Source: an uncultured Lentisphaerota bacterium | GTDB lineage: Bacteria; Verrucomicrobiota; Kiritimatiellia; CAIQIC01 | NCBI GenBank assembly: GCA_903889245.1 | Contig: CAISWQ010000024.1 | Span: forward strand, 39,620 to 103,619 | Length of the DNA stretch: 64,000 nt | Reading direction: 5' to 3' | Shown: positions 7,960 through 16,698 of the stretch, piece by piece | Numbering within the stretch: position 1 is the first letter of the stretch | How the letters are laid out: every line of letters begins with the position of its first letter | The notes under the pieces: generated by a model | Told to the model about the DNA's origin: nothing | The model's input: the letters and a program-made list of their open reading frames with translations, nothing else | Database searches by the model: none | Program-made: the position numbers and the translations under genes

Positions 7960-9681
7960 TTATAGCGTCGTGTTCAAAGCAACCGCCTTGACGGTGGGCC
8001 AGCGGACTTCGCGCGCGCCGAGCTTCAACGTCACGTTCGAGCCATCACTCGCGAGCGCGAGCGCGTCCTGTGGATGACGCGCCTTCCAGAGGTTGGCCAG
8101 CAGCAGGGCGCATTCGAGGCCATCGCCGCAACGATAGTTCCAGACCTCATCGGGTTGCGCGAGACGCGCGCCGTCATAGATGGATTCGCCGGGAATTTTT
8201 TCCAAGGCGAGGGCAAGCTCATCGTCGCCCAGCTTCTCGGTCGCCTTGATGGAGACCGGGCTGCGCTCCAGCGCCGCCTTGAGGAACGGCGCAGGATCGC
8301 AACTGGCGAGATCACGAAAAGCGTAGAAGGCGAGGTCGGCGACGGGCAGCGTGGCGCGCAGGCTGGCAACGTACGCGATGATCTCCTCGCGCGTCATCGC
8401 CGGGGAAATTTTCAGATGAGCCGCGGGCACCACCGGCTGTTTGCCGCTCAACGCCGGCAGTCGTGGCTCCAGCCGCGCGAATGCCAGTAACTGCTCCACG
8501 GCGGAACGGTTGCGTATGCAGTTGCATTCCAGCTCCGCCAGCAGGCTCTCGACCTCGGCCGGCTGGTCGAGGTTCACGGCGCGCTTCTTGAAGAAGTCGT
8601 CGAACTTGTTCAGCACGATCCGGTTTTCCAGCGGAGCGGGGAAGAACTCGTCCTCGTCCATTTCGTCGAGCAGTTTGGTGCGCGTCGCGTCGCTGATCTT
8701 GCAGGAGCTGGCGTGCTCGTAGGCATAGACCTTCTCGACCGGGATGTAGTGCGCGTGGCCGTTGAACTCGTGCCGCAACTGAAAACAGGGTTGCAGGCTG
8801 GAGTATTGCCGCAGGAAGTTCAGCAGAATCTCCATCGTGATGTGGGTGGTCAGGAATTTCCGCAGATGCTGCTCGAAGCGGTGATAGGCCTTGGGATCAA
8901 TGGTCGCTTCCGGGTAGAGGCAGTGGACGTGGCCGCTGACGTGGCCGACCACGGTGACCTGCTCGTGCCGGAGCGCGCGCTGCGCCTTGTCGGTCAACTC
9001 GGTGCCGTTGAACCACATGTTCTTGGTGACGAGCCGGCGGTTGTTGGTCAGCACGCCATCGTTGACGAGGATGAAATTCTGCGAGTGCAGCGGCGTCGCC
9101 AGCAAGAAGATGTCCTCCAGCGGGATGCCACAGACCACGAACATCGCCGCCGCGTAGAGCGTCGAGAGCGAGACGCACTCGCCCGCGCCGGTCGGATAGC
9201 CTTCCTTGAAGCGGAACGCGTCCATCGCCTCGACCGTTTCCGTCTTCCAGTACGGGATGATGTTGCTGGTGTACTTGTCGAGGCCGAAGTGGCGGCGGAT
9301 GTCGAGGTCGAAGTAATACTTGTCGCCCTCGTAGCCGAAGAGCGCGTTGCTCTGCGCGAGCGCGGCCTCATCCATCTGCCCGCGGAAACGCGCGAGTTCG
9401 CGCTCCTTGGTCGTCAGGCCCCACGTGTCGAGGTCAAGGTTGAAGGTGTAGTGATCAATGATGAACTGCTTGAGGCGCAGGATGCGGCGGTAGGGCGTCA
9501 GCTTGTGCAGGTCGGCGAACCAGGGATCGTTGCGCCAAGCCCAGATTTTCGGGGACATGATATTCGCCAGCACCAGGCTGAACAGCAGTTCCGGGAAAAT
9601 AAAAATCTCCATGTCGGAGAGCGTCAACGCCGACGAATACTTTTCCAGGTCCTGCGGCCGGATGGCGGGATATCGGCTCAT
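7960..9681 (-). CDS. Transglutaminase-like domain protein (573 aa)
   Basis: A 573-residue cytoplasmic protein without signal peptide. A papain/transglutaminase-like core is suggested by GAGECVSLSTLYAAA (Cys169), TPLHSQNFI (His199) and a following Asp at 208, in the order Cys-His-Asp. The first 150 residues are helical; the last 350 residues hold no motif I recognise. The start ATG at 9681 overlaps the stop of the ORF6N remnant (ATGA). It may be a protease or cross-linking enzyme, or an inactive structural relative. The assignment is from motif order only. Confidence 0.5.
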   Translation of the reverse strand: MSRYPAIRPQDLEKYSSALTLSDMEIFIFPELLFSLVLANIMSPKIWAWRNDPWFADLHKLTPYRRILRLKQFIIDHYTFNLDLDTWGLTTKERELARFRGQMDEAALAQSNALFGYEGDKYYFDLDIRRHFGLDKYTSNIIPYWKTETVEAMDAFRFKEGYPTGAGECVSLSTLYAAAMFVVCGIPLEDIFLLATPLHSQNFILVNDGVLTNNRRLVTKNMWFNGTELTDKAQRALRHEQVTVVGHVSGHVHCLYPEATIDPKAYHRFEQHLRKFLTTHITMEILLNFLRQYSSLQPCFQLRHEFNGHAHYIPVEKVYAYEHASSCKISDATRTKLLDEMDEDEFFPAPLENRIVLNKFDDFFKKRAVNLDQPAEVESLLAELECNCIRNRSAVEQLLAFARLEPRLPALSGKQPVVPAAHLKISPAMTREEIIAYVASLRATLPVADLAFYAFRDLASCDPAPFLKAALERSPVSIKATEKLGDDELALALEKIPGESIYDGARLAQPDEVWNYRCGDGLECALLLANLWKARHPQDALALASDGSNVTLKLGAREVRWPTVKAVALNTTL

Positions 9682-10052
9682 AGCTTCTTTCTGCGCACCG
9701 AATACCTGCCCGCGGCCTCACACATAGCGAACCCTATCTGCTTAGGGGGCGGTTCAGGCGGTAGAGCATGTTCAGTAAAAGCATAGGGCGAATATTTGAT
9801 ATTCTGGCCACGCTTCAAGGTCGCAAATTGCGACCTTGAAACCAACCATTCTTGCGCCTCCGCAGTTGACAAGCGGAAAACGAAATCCGGCGGGAATCGC
9901 TTGGCATTGTGCTTCACCGCCTCATTTAGACGTTTGGTTTCGACTCCATAGATTTCCGCCAACTCGGCTGCCAAGATGACCTTCTGATTCCGGATGGTCC
10001 TAATGCAGGTCTCAATAGGACGGCTGCCATACATGATGGTTTCCTCGCGCAT
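9678..10052 (-). pseudogene. ORF6N-domain protein, C-terminally truncated
   Basis: The first about 95 residues match the ORF6N DNA-binding domain common in phage and mobile regions: ETCIRTIRNQKVILAAELAEIYGVETKRLNEAVK-type start (seen at residues 14-47), RFPPDFVFRLS, and YSPYAFTEH near residue 92. Intact members continue after TEH with GALMAA and a longer helical part. Here the frame turns into proline-rich and basic residues and stops at the next gene's start codon. It looks like a truncated or frameshifted remnant. Regulatory activity is unlikely to be intact, though the N-terminal domain alone could still bind DNA. Confidence 0.65.
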
Positions 10053-10062
10053 AACCGTCTGC

Positions 10063-10827
10063 TCATCCGTTGTTCGTCTCTAGGCCGGTTTTCGCGGCGC
10101 GCCGGTCGCGGATGACCTTGGCGGGGAGGCCAACGGCGATGCTGTAGGCGGCGATGTCCTTGGTCACGACCGCGCCGGTGCCGATGATGGTGTGCGCGCC
10201 GATCTTCACGCCATCGAGCACCTTGGCGCCGGCGCCGAACCAGCTATTCTCGCCCACCTCGATACCGTGCGAGGTGCTGCCGGTCTGCGTGATGTCCTCA
10301 TCAAGATCGGCCACGTGGTCGCCGCCGATGAGATAGGTGTAGGCGGCCAGCAGCGTGCCCTCCCCCACGGTGACGCGGCTGCCGGAGAACACCTCGCAGT
10401 TGAAGCCGATGTTGACGCGATCGCCGAGCGTGATGTCGCCGTTCTTGCAGCTTAAGATGGAGTTGCGTCCGACGAAGGCGTTGTCGCCGATCTTGATGCC
10501 GGCGTTATCGGTGCCCTTGGCATCAATCAGGCAGTTGTCATCAATGACCACGTTGTCGCCGATCTCGATCTTGTGCGGGTGGCGGAGGATTGTGTTGAGG
10601 CCAAACACGCAGCCACGACCGCAGCGCTTGAGTAGCTTGGGATAGAGCCGCGAGCGCAGCCAGAGCCCGAGCGCGCCGGGCACGTTGGTGCTCAAAAACT
10701 GCACCCACTCGTATTTCCAGAGCGCCCAGAAACCGGGCCGGCCGATGACCAAGTCCTGATAGAGGCCGATCTTCGACTTGCGCGGCGCGTCCATCTTCCA
10801 TTGGATTCTGACGGATTCAGTTTTCAT
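10063..10827 (-). CDS. Left-handed beta-helix acyltransferase
   Basis: A 254-residue protein whose residues about 75-245 are hexapeptide repeats (IEIGDNVVIDDNCLI, IKIGDNAFVGRNSIL, ITLGDRVNIGF, VTVGEGTLLAAYTYL, IEVGENSWFGAGAKVL, VKIGAHTIIGTGAVVTKDI). This is the LbetaH fold of CoA-dependent O- or N-acetyltransferases. The C-terminal AYSIAVGLPAKVIRDR loop is the usual end of the family. It sits with a four-helix-bundle gene, an epimerase and a methyltransferase on one strand, suggesting surface-polysaccharide or glycolipid work. The acceptor is not identifiable. Confidence 0.85.
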   Translation of the reverse strand: MKTESVRIQWKMDAPRKSKIGLYQDLVIGRPGFWALWKYEWVQFLSTNVPGALGLWLRSRLYPKLLKRCGRGCVFGLNTILRHPHKIEIGDNVVIDDNCLIDAKGTDNAGIKIGDNAFVGRNSILSCKNGDITLGDRVNIGFNCEVFSGSRVTVGEGTLLAAYTYLIGGDHVADLDEDITQTGSTSHGIEVGENSWFGAGAKVLDGVKIGAHTIIGTGAVVTKDIAAYSIAVGLPAKVIRDRRAAKTGLETNNG

Positions 10828-10837
10828 AACATATGGC

Positions 10838-11212
10838 TCAAGGCTCTAGGCCCTCGGCTTTAGGTTTGTTCCGTAAGGCGCGAATTAATCCATTCAGCAC
10901 ACGACCAAACTCATCGCATTGCGTCACCAACACGGCGGATGCTGGCACATAGCCAAGGCGCGAAGCAAGCGAGACTTGATAGGCGAGTTCCTGCGATGAC
11001 CCGAAAGCCATATCGAGAAAATGGAGATAGTCCGCTTCCGTGTGTCGAGCACAGCCCTCGACAATATTGGAACAAATCGAAACCGTCGCGCGCCGCATCT
11101 GGCTGGTCAATCCAAACAATTCCGCCTTGGGAAACGACTGCGTTCCCCCATAGACCGTCAACGCCAGTTGATCAGCCAGTTCGAACGCCTTCAGTTTCTT
11201 GTGGTCGCGCAT
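10838..11212 (-). CDS. Four-helix-bundle protein (23S rRNA intervening-sequence family)
   Basis: A 124-residue protein with the family pattern: MRDHKKLKAFELADQLALTV start, FPKAELFGLTSQMRRATVSI, and NIVEGCARHTEADYLHFLDM. This matches the S23/four-helix-bundle family, originally found encoded inside 23S rRNA intervening sequences and widespread in environmental bacteria as a free-standing gene. It forms a small homo-oligomer of unknown function. It stands 10 nt upstream of the acyltransferase on the same strand and may be co-transcribed. Confidence 0.88.
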   Translation of the reverse strand: MRDHKKLKAFELADQLALTVYGGTQSFPKAELFGLTSQMRRATVSICSNIVEGCARHTEADYLHFLDMAFGSSQELAYQVSLASRLGYVPASAVLVTQCDEFGRVLNGLIRALRNKPKAEGLEP

Positions 11213-11253
11213 CCTTTGCCTTTAGTCTAGAACCTAGAGACTCGAGCCTTTCC

Positions 11254-12267
11254 TCATAACCAGCCGTTCTCTCGATACCAACGCGCGGTCATCGCCAAGC
11301 CTTCTTCGTCGGTGTAGCGCGGCTGGAAGCCCAGCCGGTCACGAATTTTGGAGGTGTCGAACGAGCGATCCTTGGTGAAGAACGCCACGCGCCGGCGATA
11401 GAGCGGCGGCGCGAGCTTGAACGGCTTGCAGGCCAGTTCACACAGGTCGGCGGCGAGGAAGACCGGCCACGCGGGCAGACGCAGCACTCGGCAACGGCGG
11501 CCGAGCGTCGCGCAGACGATGCGGCCGATCTGCTCCTGCGTCACCGCCGCCGGATTGCCGCAGATGAACGCCTCGCCCTGCGCGGCCGGATGCGTCGCGG
11601 CCAGCAACATGCCACTGACCAGATCCTCGACGTGAATCAGGTGATAGAGCCCCTTGCCATAGCCGAGCAGGACGAACACCGGCTTGATCGCCAGCTTGAA
11701 AATTTTCAGCAGCCGCCGGTCGCCGGGACCGTAGATCGCCGCGGGCCGGATGACAGCGTACGGTAGCTTCTTCTCGCGCGCGAAAGCATGCAACCAGAGT
11801 TCCGCCTCGGCCTTGGTCTTCTGATACATGTCGCCGGGATTGAAGGGCGATTGTTCATTCGCGGGCGGCGTCTCCACGTGGCCATGCACGCCGACGGTGG
11901 AGATATGCACGAAACGCTTGAAACCAGGTTGGTTCAACGCGGCCTCGGCCAGCAGTTGCGTACTGGTTTCGTGGACGCGCCGATGTTCATCCTCCGGCAG
12001 GCCGGAAACGCGATAGGCGGTGGCCGCATGGAAGACGAAGTGCACTCCTGCTGCCGCCTGCCGGACAACGGCAGCATCATAGATATTGCCGCGGAACCAC
12101 TCGATGCCGAGATGCTTCAACGAGCCGACGTCGGCCGTATGCCGCGCAATGGCGCGCACGTGGCAGCCCTGCCCGGCCAACCGCCGCACCAGGACGGAAC
12201 CGGTGAAACCCGTCGCCCCGGTGACCAGCACCCGCACCCCCGCGGGCATCTGTCCATTTACGCTCAC
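11254..12267 (-). CDS. NAD-dependent epimerase/dehydratase (extended SDR)
   Basis: A 337-residue extended short-chain dehydrogenase. VLVTGATGFTGSVLVRRL at about 13-30 is the nucleotide-binding start. HISTVGVHG near 125 and YQKTK at about 148-152 provide the Ser and Tyr-x-x-x-Lys catalytic residues, and VIRPAAIYGPGD follows. It resembles HpnA-like and 3-beta-HSD-like sugar or sterol epimerases. Its ATG overlaps the stop of the upstream methyltransferase in ATGA, so the two are translationally coupled. Substrate unknown. Confidence 0.86.
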   Translation of the reverse strand: MSVNGQMPAGVRVLVTGATGFTGSVLVRRLAGQGCHVRAIARHTADVGSLKHLGIEWFRGNIYDAAVVRQAAAGVHFVFHAATAYRVSGLPEDEHRRVHETSTQLLAEAALNQPGFKRFVHISTVGVHGHVETPPANEQSPFNPGDMYQKTKAEAELWLHAFAREKKLPYAVIRPAAIYGPGDRRLLKIFKLAIKPVFVLLGYGKGLYHLIHVEDLVSGMLLAATHPAAQGEAFICGNPAAVTQEQIGRIVCATLGRRCRVLRLPAWPVFLAADLCELACKPFKLAPPLYRRRVAFFTKDRSFDTSKIRDRLGFQPRYTDEEGLAMTARWYRENGWL

Positions 12268-13046
12268 GCCTGCTTGTCCTCACGCTCGAACCGCGCCAGC
12301 ACCGGCGAGCCGAGCAGTTTCTTGAGCCCCAGCACGCCGCAGATTCCTTCCAGGGTGGCGGAGAGGGCCGGGCTTTTTAGCATCCGATGCAACACCATCG
12401 GCAGGAAGAACTCCCCCTTGCGGTCCACCTTGATGAAGCCATGCCGCGCAAATTCCGCCGCCACTTCGCGGTGAGGGAACAGGGTGAATGGCCGCGTGTT
12501 CTTCTCAATCCGCTTCTTGGTGCCAAACAGCGCCGAGGAAAAGAAGTTCACACTCTGCGTGGTTGGATAATCCACAACCACCGCGCTCTTCGCGACGCGA
12601 CACAGTTCAGCAATGAGCTTGGGCCAGGCGTCGCAATGCGGCAGGAGCCGGATGGAAACCACAACATCGAACGAGCGGGCTGGGAACGGCAGCGCGACCA
12701 GATCGCCGACCGCGAATTGCAGCCGCCCGGCGTGTACCTCAGATTCGATGCGTTTGATGCACGCAGGGTCACTACCAAGCACGGTGACATCGAAACCGGC
12801 TTGGGCAAGCGGCAGCGCAAGCTGGCCGTGGCCGCCGCCGACATCAAGCACGCTTGCGCCCGGTACGCGTTGCAGCCAGGCCAGCACGATGCGCCCCTGC
12901 ACGGATAGCATCCACGCGCCTGCCGGACCGGCAAAGCGGGCGGCATAACCCTCGGAAGCGGTCTCGAGGTCCGCATGTTCGCCGGAAACGCTGGCCTGTC
13001 CTTGCTGCACGGGCGTTACCCTACCCGCTCGCCGCCCTTGCGGCAA
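12264..13046 (-). CDS. Class I SAM-dependent methyltransferase
   Basis: A 260-residue protein. SVLDVGGGHGQLALPLAQ near residue 65 is SAM motif I; VGDLVALPFPARSFDVVVSI is motif II/III. The C-terminal third (VAAEFARHGFIKVDRKGEFF) matches type 11/12 methyltransferases acting on small molecules or lipids. The first about 25 residues (MPQGRRAGRVTPVQQGQ) are weakly supported, and a start at an internal codon is possible. It lies just after tRNA-Gly on the same strand and is coupled to the epimerase. Confidence 0.82.
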   Translation of the reverse strand: MPQGRRAGRVTPVQQGQASVSGEHADLETASEGYAARFAGPAGAWMLSVQGRIVLAWLQRVPGASVLDVGGGHGQLALPLAQAGFDVTVLGSDPACIKRIESEVHAGRLQFAVGDLVALPFPARSFDVVVSIRLLPHCDAWPKLIAELCRVAKSAVVVDYPTTQSVNFFSSALFGTKKRIEKNTRPFTLFPHREVAAEFARHGFIKVDRKGEFFLPMVLHRMLKSPALSATLEGICGVLGLKKLLGSPVLARFEREDKQA

Positions 13047-13067
13047 GGCGCGCGTAAAGGGTAAGGG

Positions 13068-13142
13068 TGGAGCGGGAGATGGGACTCGAACCCACGACGT
13101 TCAGCTTGGGAAGCTGACATTCTACCACTGAATTACTCCCGC
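13068..13142 (-). tRNA. tRNA-Gly(CCC) with encoded CCA
   Basis: Reading the minus strand: acceptor GCGGGAG pairs with CTCCCGC. The D arm contains AGTGGTA. The anticodon stem TCAGC/GCTGA encloses the loop TTCCCAA (anticodon CCC), and the T loop is TTCGAGT. The 3' end continues T-CCA in the DNA, so the gene spans 13068-13142 including CCA. It reads glycine codon GGG. Confidence 0.95.
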
Positions 13143-13185
13143 TTCGGAGTGGCGGAGACTAAACCTTCCCAAGCGGCTTGTCCAG

Positions 13186-13833
13186 CTACTGATTGGCTCC
13201 GGCACGCCACCGGTTTTCCACCCGTGCAAGAATGTGCTCCGCCACTGCGCGCTTGGAGAGTAACGGCAACTCTTCAGTACTCCACGCGTCTATGATGGTC
13301 ACACGGTTGGTTTCAATCTCGAACCCGGCACCGGGCGCGGTGACATCGTTGGCGATGATCAAATCGAGATTCTTCTCGCGCAGCTTTCGCTTGGCTTCTG
13401 CGGTGACGTTGTGCGTCTCGGCGGCGAAGCCGACAAAAATTTTCTTCCCCTTCAGCGGCGCGATGGTCTTGAGGATGTCGGCGGTCGGCTTGAGAACCAG
13501 CGTCAACCGCTGCGCCCCACCCTTCTTCATCTTCCGCTTTGCGATGCGCGCCGGCGTCCAGTCGGCGACGGCGGCGGCCATGATGAGTGCATCGCACTTC
13601 TTGAGCTGCAATTTGACCGCGGTGAGCATCTCGGCGGCGGTGACGACGCGAACCACACGCACAGCCTTCGGCGTCTGCAACGCGACCGGGCCGGAGATAA
13701 GCGTCACCCGATGCCCGCGCGCCGCCGCCGCCTCGGCCAGCGCGAAACCCATCTTGCCCGACGACCGGTTGCTCAAAAACCGCACCGGATCAATCGGCTC
13801 CCGCGTCGGCCCAACAGTGATTAGGAGTTTCAT
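13186..13833 (-). CDS. coaB: Phosphopantothenoylcysteine synthetase, stand-alone
   Basis: A 215-residue CoaB domain: LLITVGPTREPIDPVRFLSN at the start, SSGKMGFALAEAA, DALIMAAAVADW, KPTADIL and VGFAAET are all signature segments. CoaB joins cysteine to phosphopantothenate in coenzyme A synthesis. Most bacteria fuse it to CoaC; here the CoaC half is a separate gene at 18525-19076, with the methyltransferase/MTHFR gene and a 2.9-kb AT-rich insert between them. Length fits the isolated domain, so it is not truncated. Confidence 0.93.
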   Translation of the reverse strand: MKLLITVGPTREPIDPVRFLSNRSSGKMGFALAEAAAARGHRVTLISGPVALQTPKAVRVVRVVTAAEMLTAVKLQLKKCDALIMAAAVADWTPARIAKRKMKKGGAQRLTLVLKPTADILKTIAPLKGKKIFVGFAAETHNVTAEAKRKLREKNLDLIIANDVTAPGAGFEIETNRVTIIDAWSTEELPLLSKRAVAEHILARVENRWRAGANQ

Positions 13834-13897
13834 AAATGAAAAGACCTTCTGCCCTCATATTGCATTTAAGGCAATACGAAAACGCATGAACCTATGC

Positions 13898-15808
13898 TCA
13901 ATTTGTTGATGCATTACCTTGATCCGAAACCACACTAAAGTTGTAGGTGTCATATCTGCTGCCTGGGACAGAAAATACATTTTCCCACAGTACTGAGTGC
14001 CCCGGAGCAAGATACCGGGTACGAAGCTCCTTCGTAAATAAATTGCCGTTTGATGATATTCGAGGGGTGAATTTGACGTTGTACAAAGGGAAAACCGAAT
14101 CGTTATATAGAATTACATCATCATTTAGTATGCCCCATTTGATGTCAGCCCTGCATTTAACAGAAGTAATATCTGCAAACTGACCGCTATAAGCTGACCT
14201 AATAGACGCAAGATCTGGGTCTTCCTTCGCCCATGAAACATGCGCAAAGCCGCACTTGGTTATACAGTAATGAAACATCTTCCATGCATCCTCAACACGC
14301 TTTGCGGCAGAACAAATACATGCATAATCGTAGTAAAATGATGAATTTCCTGCCATTAAGTTGTTTATTTCACTAAATAGTTGTAATGCTTTTCCAAATT
14401 CGCCTACGTACGCATAAGCAGAACCTAGGCGCATCCTGATCGTTCCGTTTGAGTCATATGGATTATACTTCCGAGCTGCGATGAACAAGCGAATTGCCTC
14501 ATTGCTATCATATGGGCCATTGACATATCCCCTCCTCGTCGTCTGCCTAAGTTTTGATATGGAAAAGTTCCCAGCTTGGGTATACATATATGATTTTATT
14601 TCATCATAAAAACTTTCGTCCGGTAGCAAAGAAATAGCGCGTAGTGTCTTTTCTTGTGCCTCCGCCAAAGACGATAGAGTCGCGTTTACCCCAAGTGAAA
14701 TAACTTCATAATAAGCACACTGCGAAAAAAGAAATGGGTCGCGTGGTCGTGCATTGCATTCGGCAGACAATAGCGAGGCCATCGAAGCCCAATCATTATT
14801 TTGTGTTGCACGGTTTTTCTGGTCAATTTGGTCTTGAGGGACGTTTAACCCGGTTTCACCAGGTTGCCATCCATGTCGTGACGACAAGGTCTGCCCTACC
14901 TGCCTGAAAAGTGAATAATAGTTCTCAACGGCTGACTGAAATTTACTGTTTTCCGCGCGCACCAAAGAATTATACGCCTGCTCACGTACCGTAGACCGCT
15001 CACCTTCTTGCAGAAACATTCCCAGCAAATAGACACCAATACCCGTTAAAGCTGACCCTGCAAATCCCGCATCATTCTGTGCGGCCATAGCCGCAGCTTC
15101 ACCTCCGGCATAACCTGCTTTGTAGGATGATTCAGCAATCTCCTTCTCGGCACGGGCGACCGCAAGCGCATCAATTTTTTGAATATTATTTAGCATCTCA
15201 ACATACTTATCCAAGACTGCTAACTCTTCTTTTAGAACTGTAATAATTTCAGCATCGAGATGAGCACGTTCGGCATATTCTTGTGCCACTGATATTTTAT
15301 TGCGAAATAGCGCCACTTGCTTTTCAAAAACATCTTGCGATTTACCAGGTGTGGGCCAAGTTGAGCTTAGAAAGTCGATATATCGGAGGAAGGTGAGATT
15401 GACATCAATGTCATTTGCAGCAGGAACAATATAAGGTGTCTCATCAAGTTGGGGACGAGCCGGCACTTGCACTGCAAGATTTGTTGAACCGAGTTCACCC
15501 TGAGTATTGAAACCCTTTGGTTTTGTGGGAGGAGATGAATTGACGACCGAAATTACAATTATTATTTCAACGACAAGACTAGCAATTATAAGCCCAAGCA
15601 CCATTCCTCGATGTTTTGGATCACGACTAGCTTGTCCACTTGATGTCCCATGATTATTGCTATGATTGTGTGGTAGTGGTGGAGGTGAATCGTATGGAAT
15701 CATTATTTTTTTACCACAAGATGGGCAGAATATTTCACTCCCATCCATATCCACAGGCGCTTCCAGTGGCTGCGAGCAATGTGGACATGCAAACTTGGTA
15801 TCTGTCAT
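13898..15808 (-). CDS. Zinc-ribbon, membrane-anchored TPR-like protein
   Basis: A 636-residue protein. A CPHC...CPSC zinc ribbon lies at about 8-33 and a proline/histidine linker follows. One membrane helix (MVLGLIIASLVVEIIIVISV) is at about 69-88, with helical repeats over the remaining length, TPR-like at about 350-560. A Gly/Ala-rich segment near 235-275 may be a second membrane contact. The DNA is clearly AT-richer than its neighbours and carries none of the palindromes, pointing to acquisition. It is 9 nt downstream of the FRG gene, so the pair is probably one unit. Function unknown; the layout suggests a sensor or scaffold. Confidence 0.7.
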   Translation of the reverse strand: MTDTKFACPHCSQPLEAPVDMDGSEIFCPSCGKKIMIPYDSPPPLPHNHSNNHGTSSGQASRDPKHRGMVLGLIIASLVVEIIIVISVVNSSPPTKPKGFNTQGELGSTNLAVQVPARPQLDETPYIVPAANDIDVNLTFLRYIDFLSSTWPTPGKSQDVFEKQVALFRNKISVAQEYAERAHLDAEIITVLKEELAVLDKYVEMLNNIQKIDALAVARAEKEIAESSYKAGYAGGEAAAMAAQNDAGFAGSALTGIGVYLLGMFLQEGERSTVREQAYNSLVRAENSKFQSAVENYYSLFRQVGQTLSSRHGWQPGETGLNVPQDQIDQKNRATQNNDWASMASLLSAECNARPRDPFLFSQCAYYEVISLGVNATLSSLAEAQEKTLRAISLLPDESFYDEIKSYMYTQAGNFSISKLRQTTRRGYVNGPYDSNEAIRLFIAARKYNPYDSNGTIRMRLGSAYAYVGEFGKALQLFSEINNLMAGNSSFYYDYACICSAAKRVEDAWKMFHYCITKCGFAHVSWAKEDPDLASIRSAYSGQFADITSVKCRADIKWGILNDDVILYNDSVFPLYNVKFTPRISSNGNLFTKELRTRYLAPGHSVLWENVFSVPGSRYDTYNFSVVSDQGNASTN

Positions 15809-15817
15809 GTTTTCCTC

Positions 15818-16657
15818 CTATCTCACCTTTCGACACTTGCGAGTTAAAGTTGGGGGATAAAGGTTCCAACTTGTCCGGACTTCTTTTGCGATATAATCCA
15901 AAGCAGGAAATAGTGTTGCCCAGTGAACTCCAATTCGACGCAGGTCGAGCATAATTTTTTCTTTTTTGGCATGCGGAATCCGATATGTTTTCTTTTTTAT
16001 TTCCGATGGATGCTTTGAGTCAACGGGCGGGTGCAAGGTAAACCGTGCATTTTGCTGAAGTAGTCTTCCTGTCGTTAGGTTTGGACTGATTGGGATGACA
16101 GGCGGGCTATCCACCGGCTTACCTTCCTTAAATAGAAATGTGATCACTTTGGACACCAGCGGATGAAGTACGTTGATAACACCACGAGGGTGGTTTTTTC
16201 TTACATCAGAAATTTGAATAATGTCATTGGGATTAACCACATAGACACAGCCGTCAACTCGTGGATGTTCGCAACACGCAAAAAAAAGAGCGACAAGAGG
16301 ATTCGCGGTCCAATCAAGAAGCCGTGTTGGCATTCCGTGATGTTGTGCGGCAAAATACAGATCCGTGAGTCTTGCACCGAGAGGAAAAAGCGAAGCGGAG
16401 TTTCTGCGAAATTCATCATTTACGATACGCTCTACCGCAAGAACCTTGTTTGATGCTATTGATTCTCTCTTTTTAGCTCTTTTCGTAAACCATTTTCTTA
16501 GAACCGCAGGTTGAAGTTCCCAGGTCTTGTCCGCATGTCCTCGATACCACACGGGCGAGGAGCCGCATCCAGGATCAAAAAATCGTTGTTCCCAGTCTGC
16601 AACAACCGCAAGGATTGAAGAAACCGATTCAATATCTCGCTCGAATCTTAGAGTCAT
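15818..16657 (-). CDS. FRG-domain protein
   Basis: A 279-residue protein with the FRG domain landmarks: VWYRGHADKTWEL at about 36-48 and QHHGMPTRLLDWTANPLVAL near 105-125, followed by FFACCEH. FRG domains are found in proteins of mobile and defence-type regions; biochemical role is not settled. It is AT-rich, has no signal peptide, and is paired with the zinc-ribbon membrane protein. The pair separates coaB from the rest of the housekeeping run, consistent with insertion. A link to phage defence is inference from family context only. Confidence 0.82.
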   Translation of the reverse strand: MTLRFERDIESVSSILAVVADWEQRFFDPGCGSSPVWYRGHADKTWELQPAVLRKWFTKRAKKRESIASNKVLAVERIVNDEFRRNSASLFPLGARLTDLYFAAQHHGMPTRLLDWTANPLVALFFACCEHPRVDGCVYVVNPNDIIQISDVRKNHPRGVINVLHPLVSKVITFLFKEGKPVDSPPVIPISPNLTTGRLLQQNARFTLHPPVDSKHPSEIKKKTYRIPHAKKEKIMLDLRRIGVHWATLFPALDYIAKEVRTSWNLYPPTLTRKCRKVR

Positions 16658-16698
16658 GATTTCCTCTTGTCAGATTCACTATGACTTGCCAACCATAA

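Noticed and set aside
8206..8222. TTTTTTCCAAGGCGAGG as another palindrome copy
   Set aside because: Only the left half matches; the right arm (TTGGAAA) is absent and the site lies in normal coding sequence.
12264..13833. tRNA-Gly as the integration site of the AT-rich block
   Set aside because: The block (13834-16698) is separated from the tRNA by the intact coaB gene, and no repeat of the tRNA 3' end or integrase was seen.
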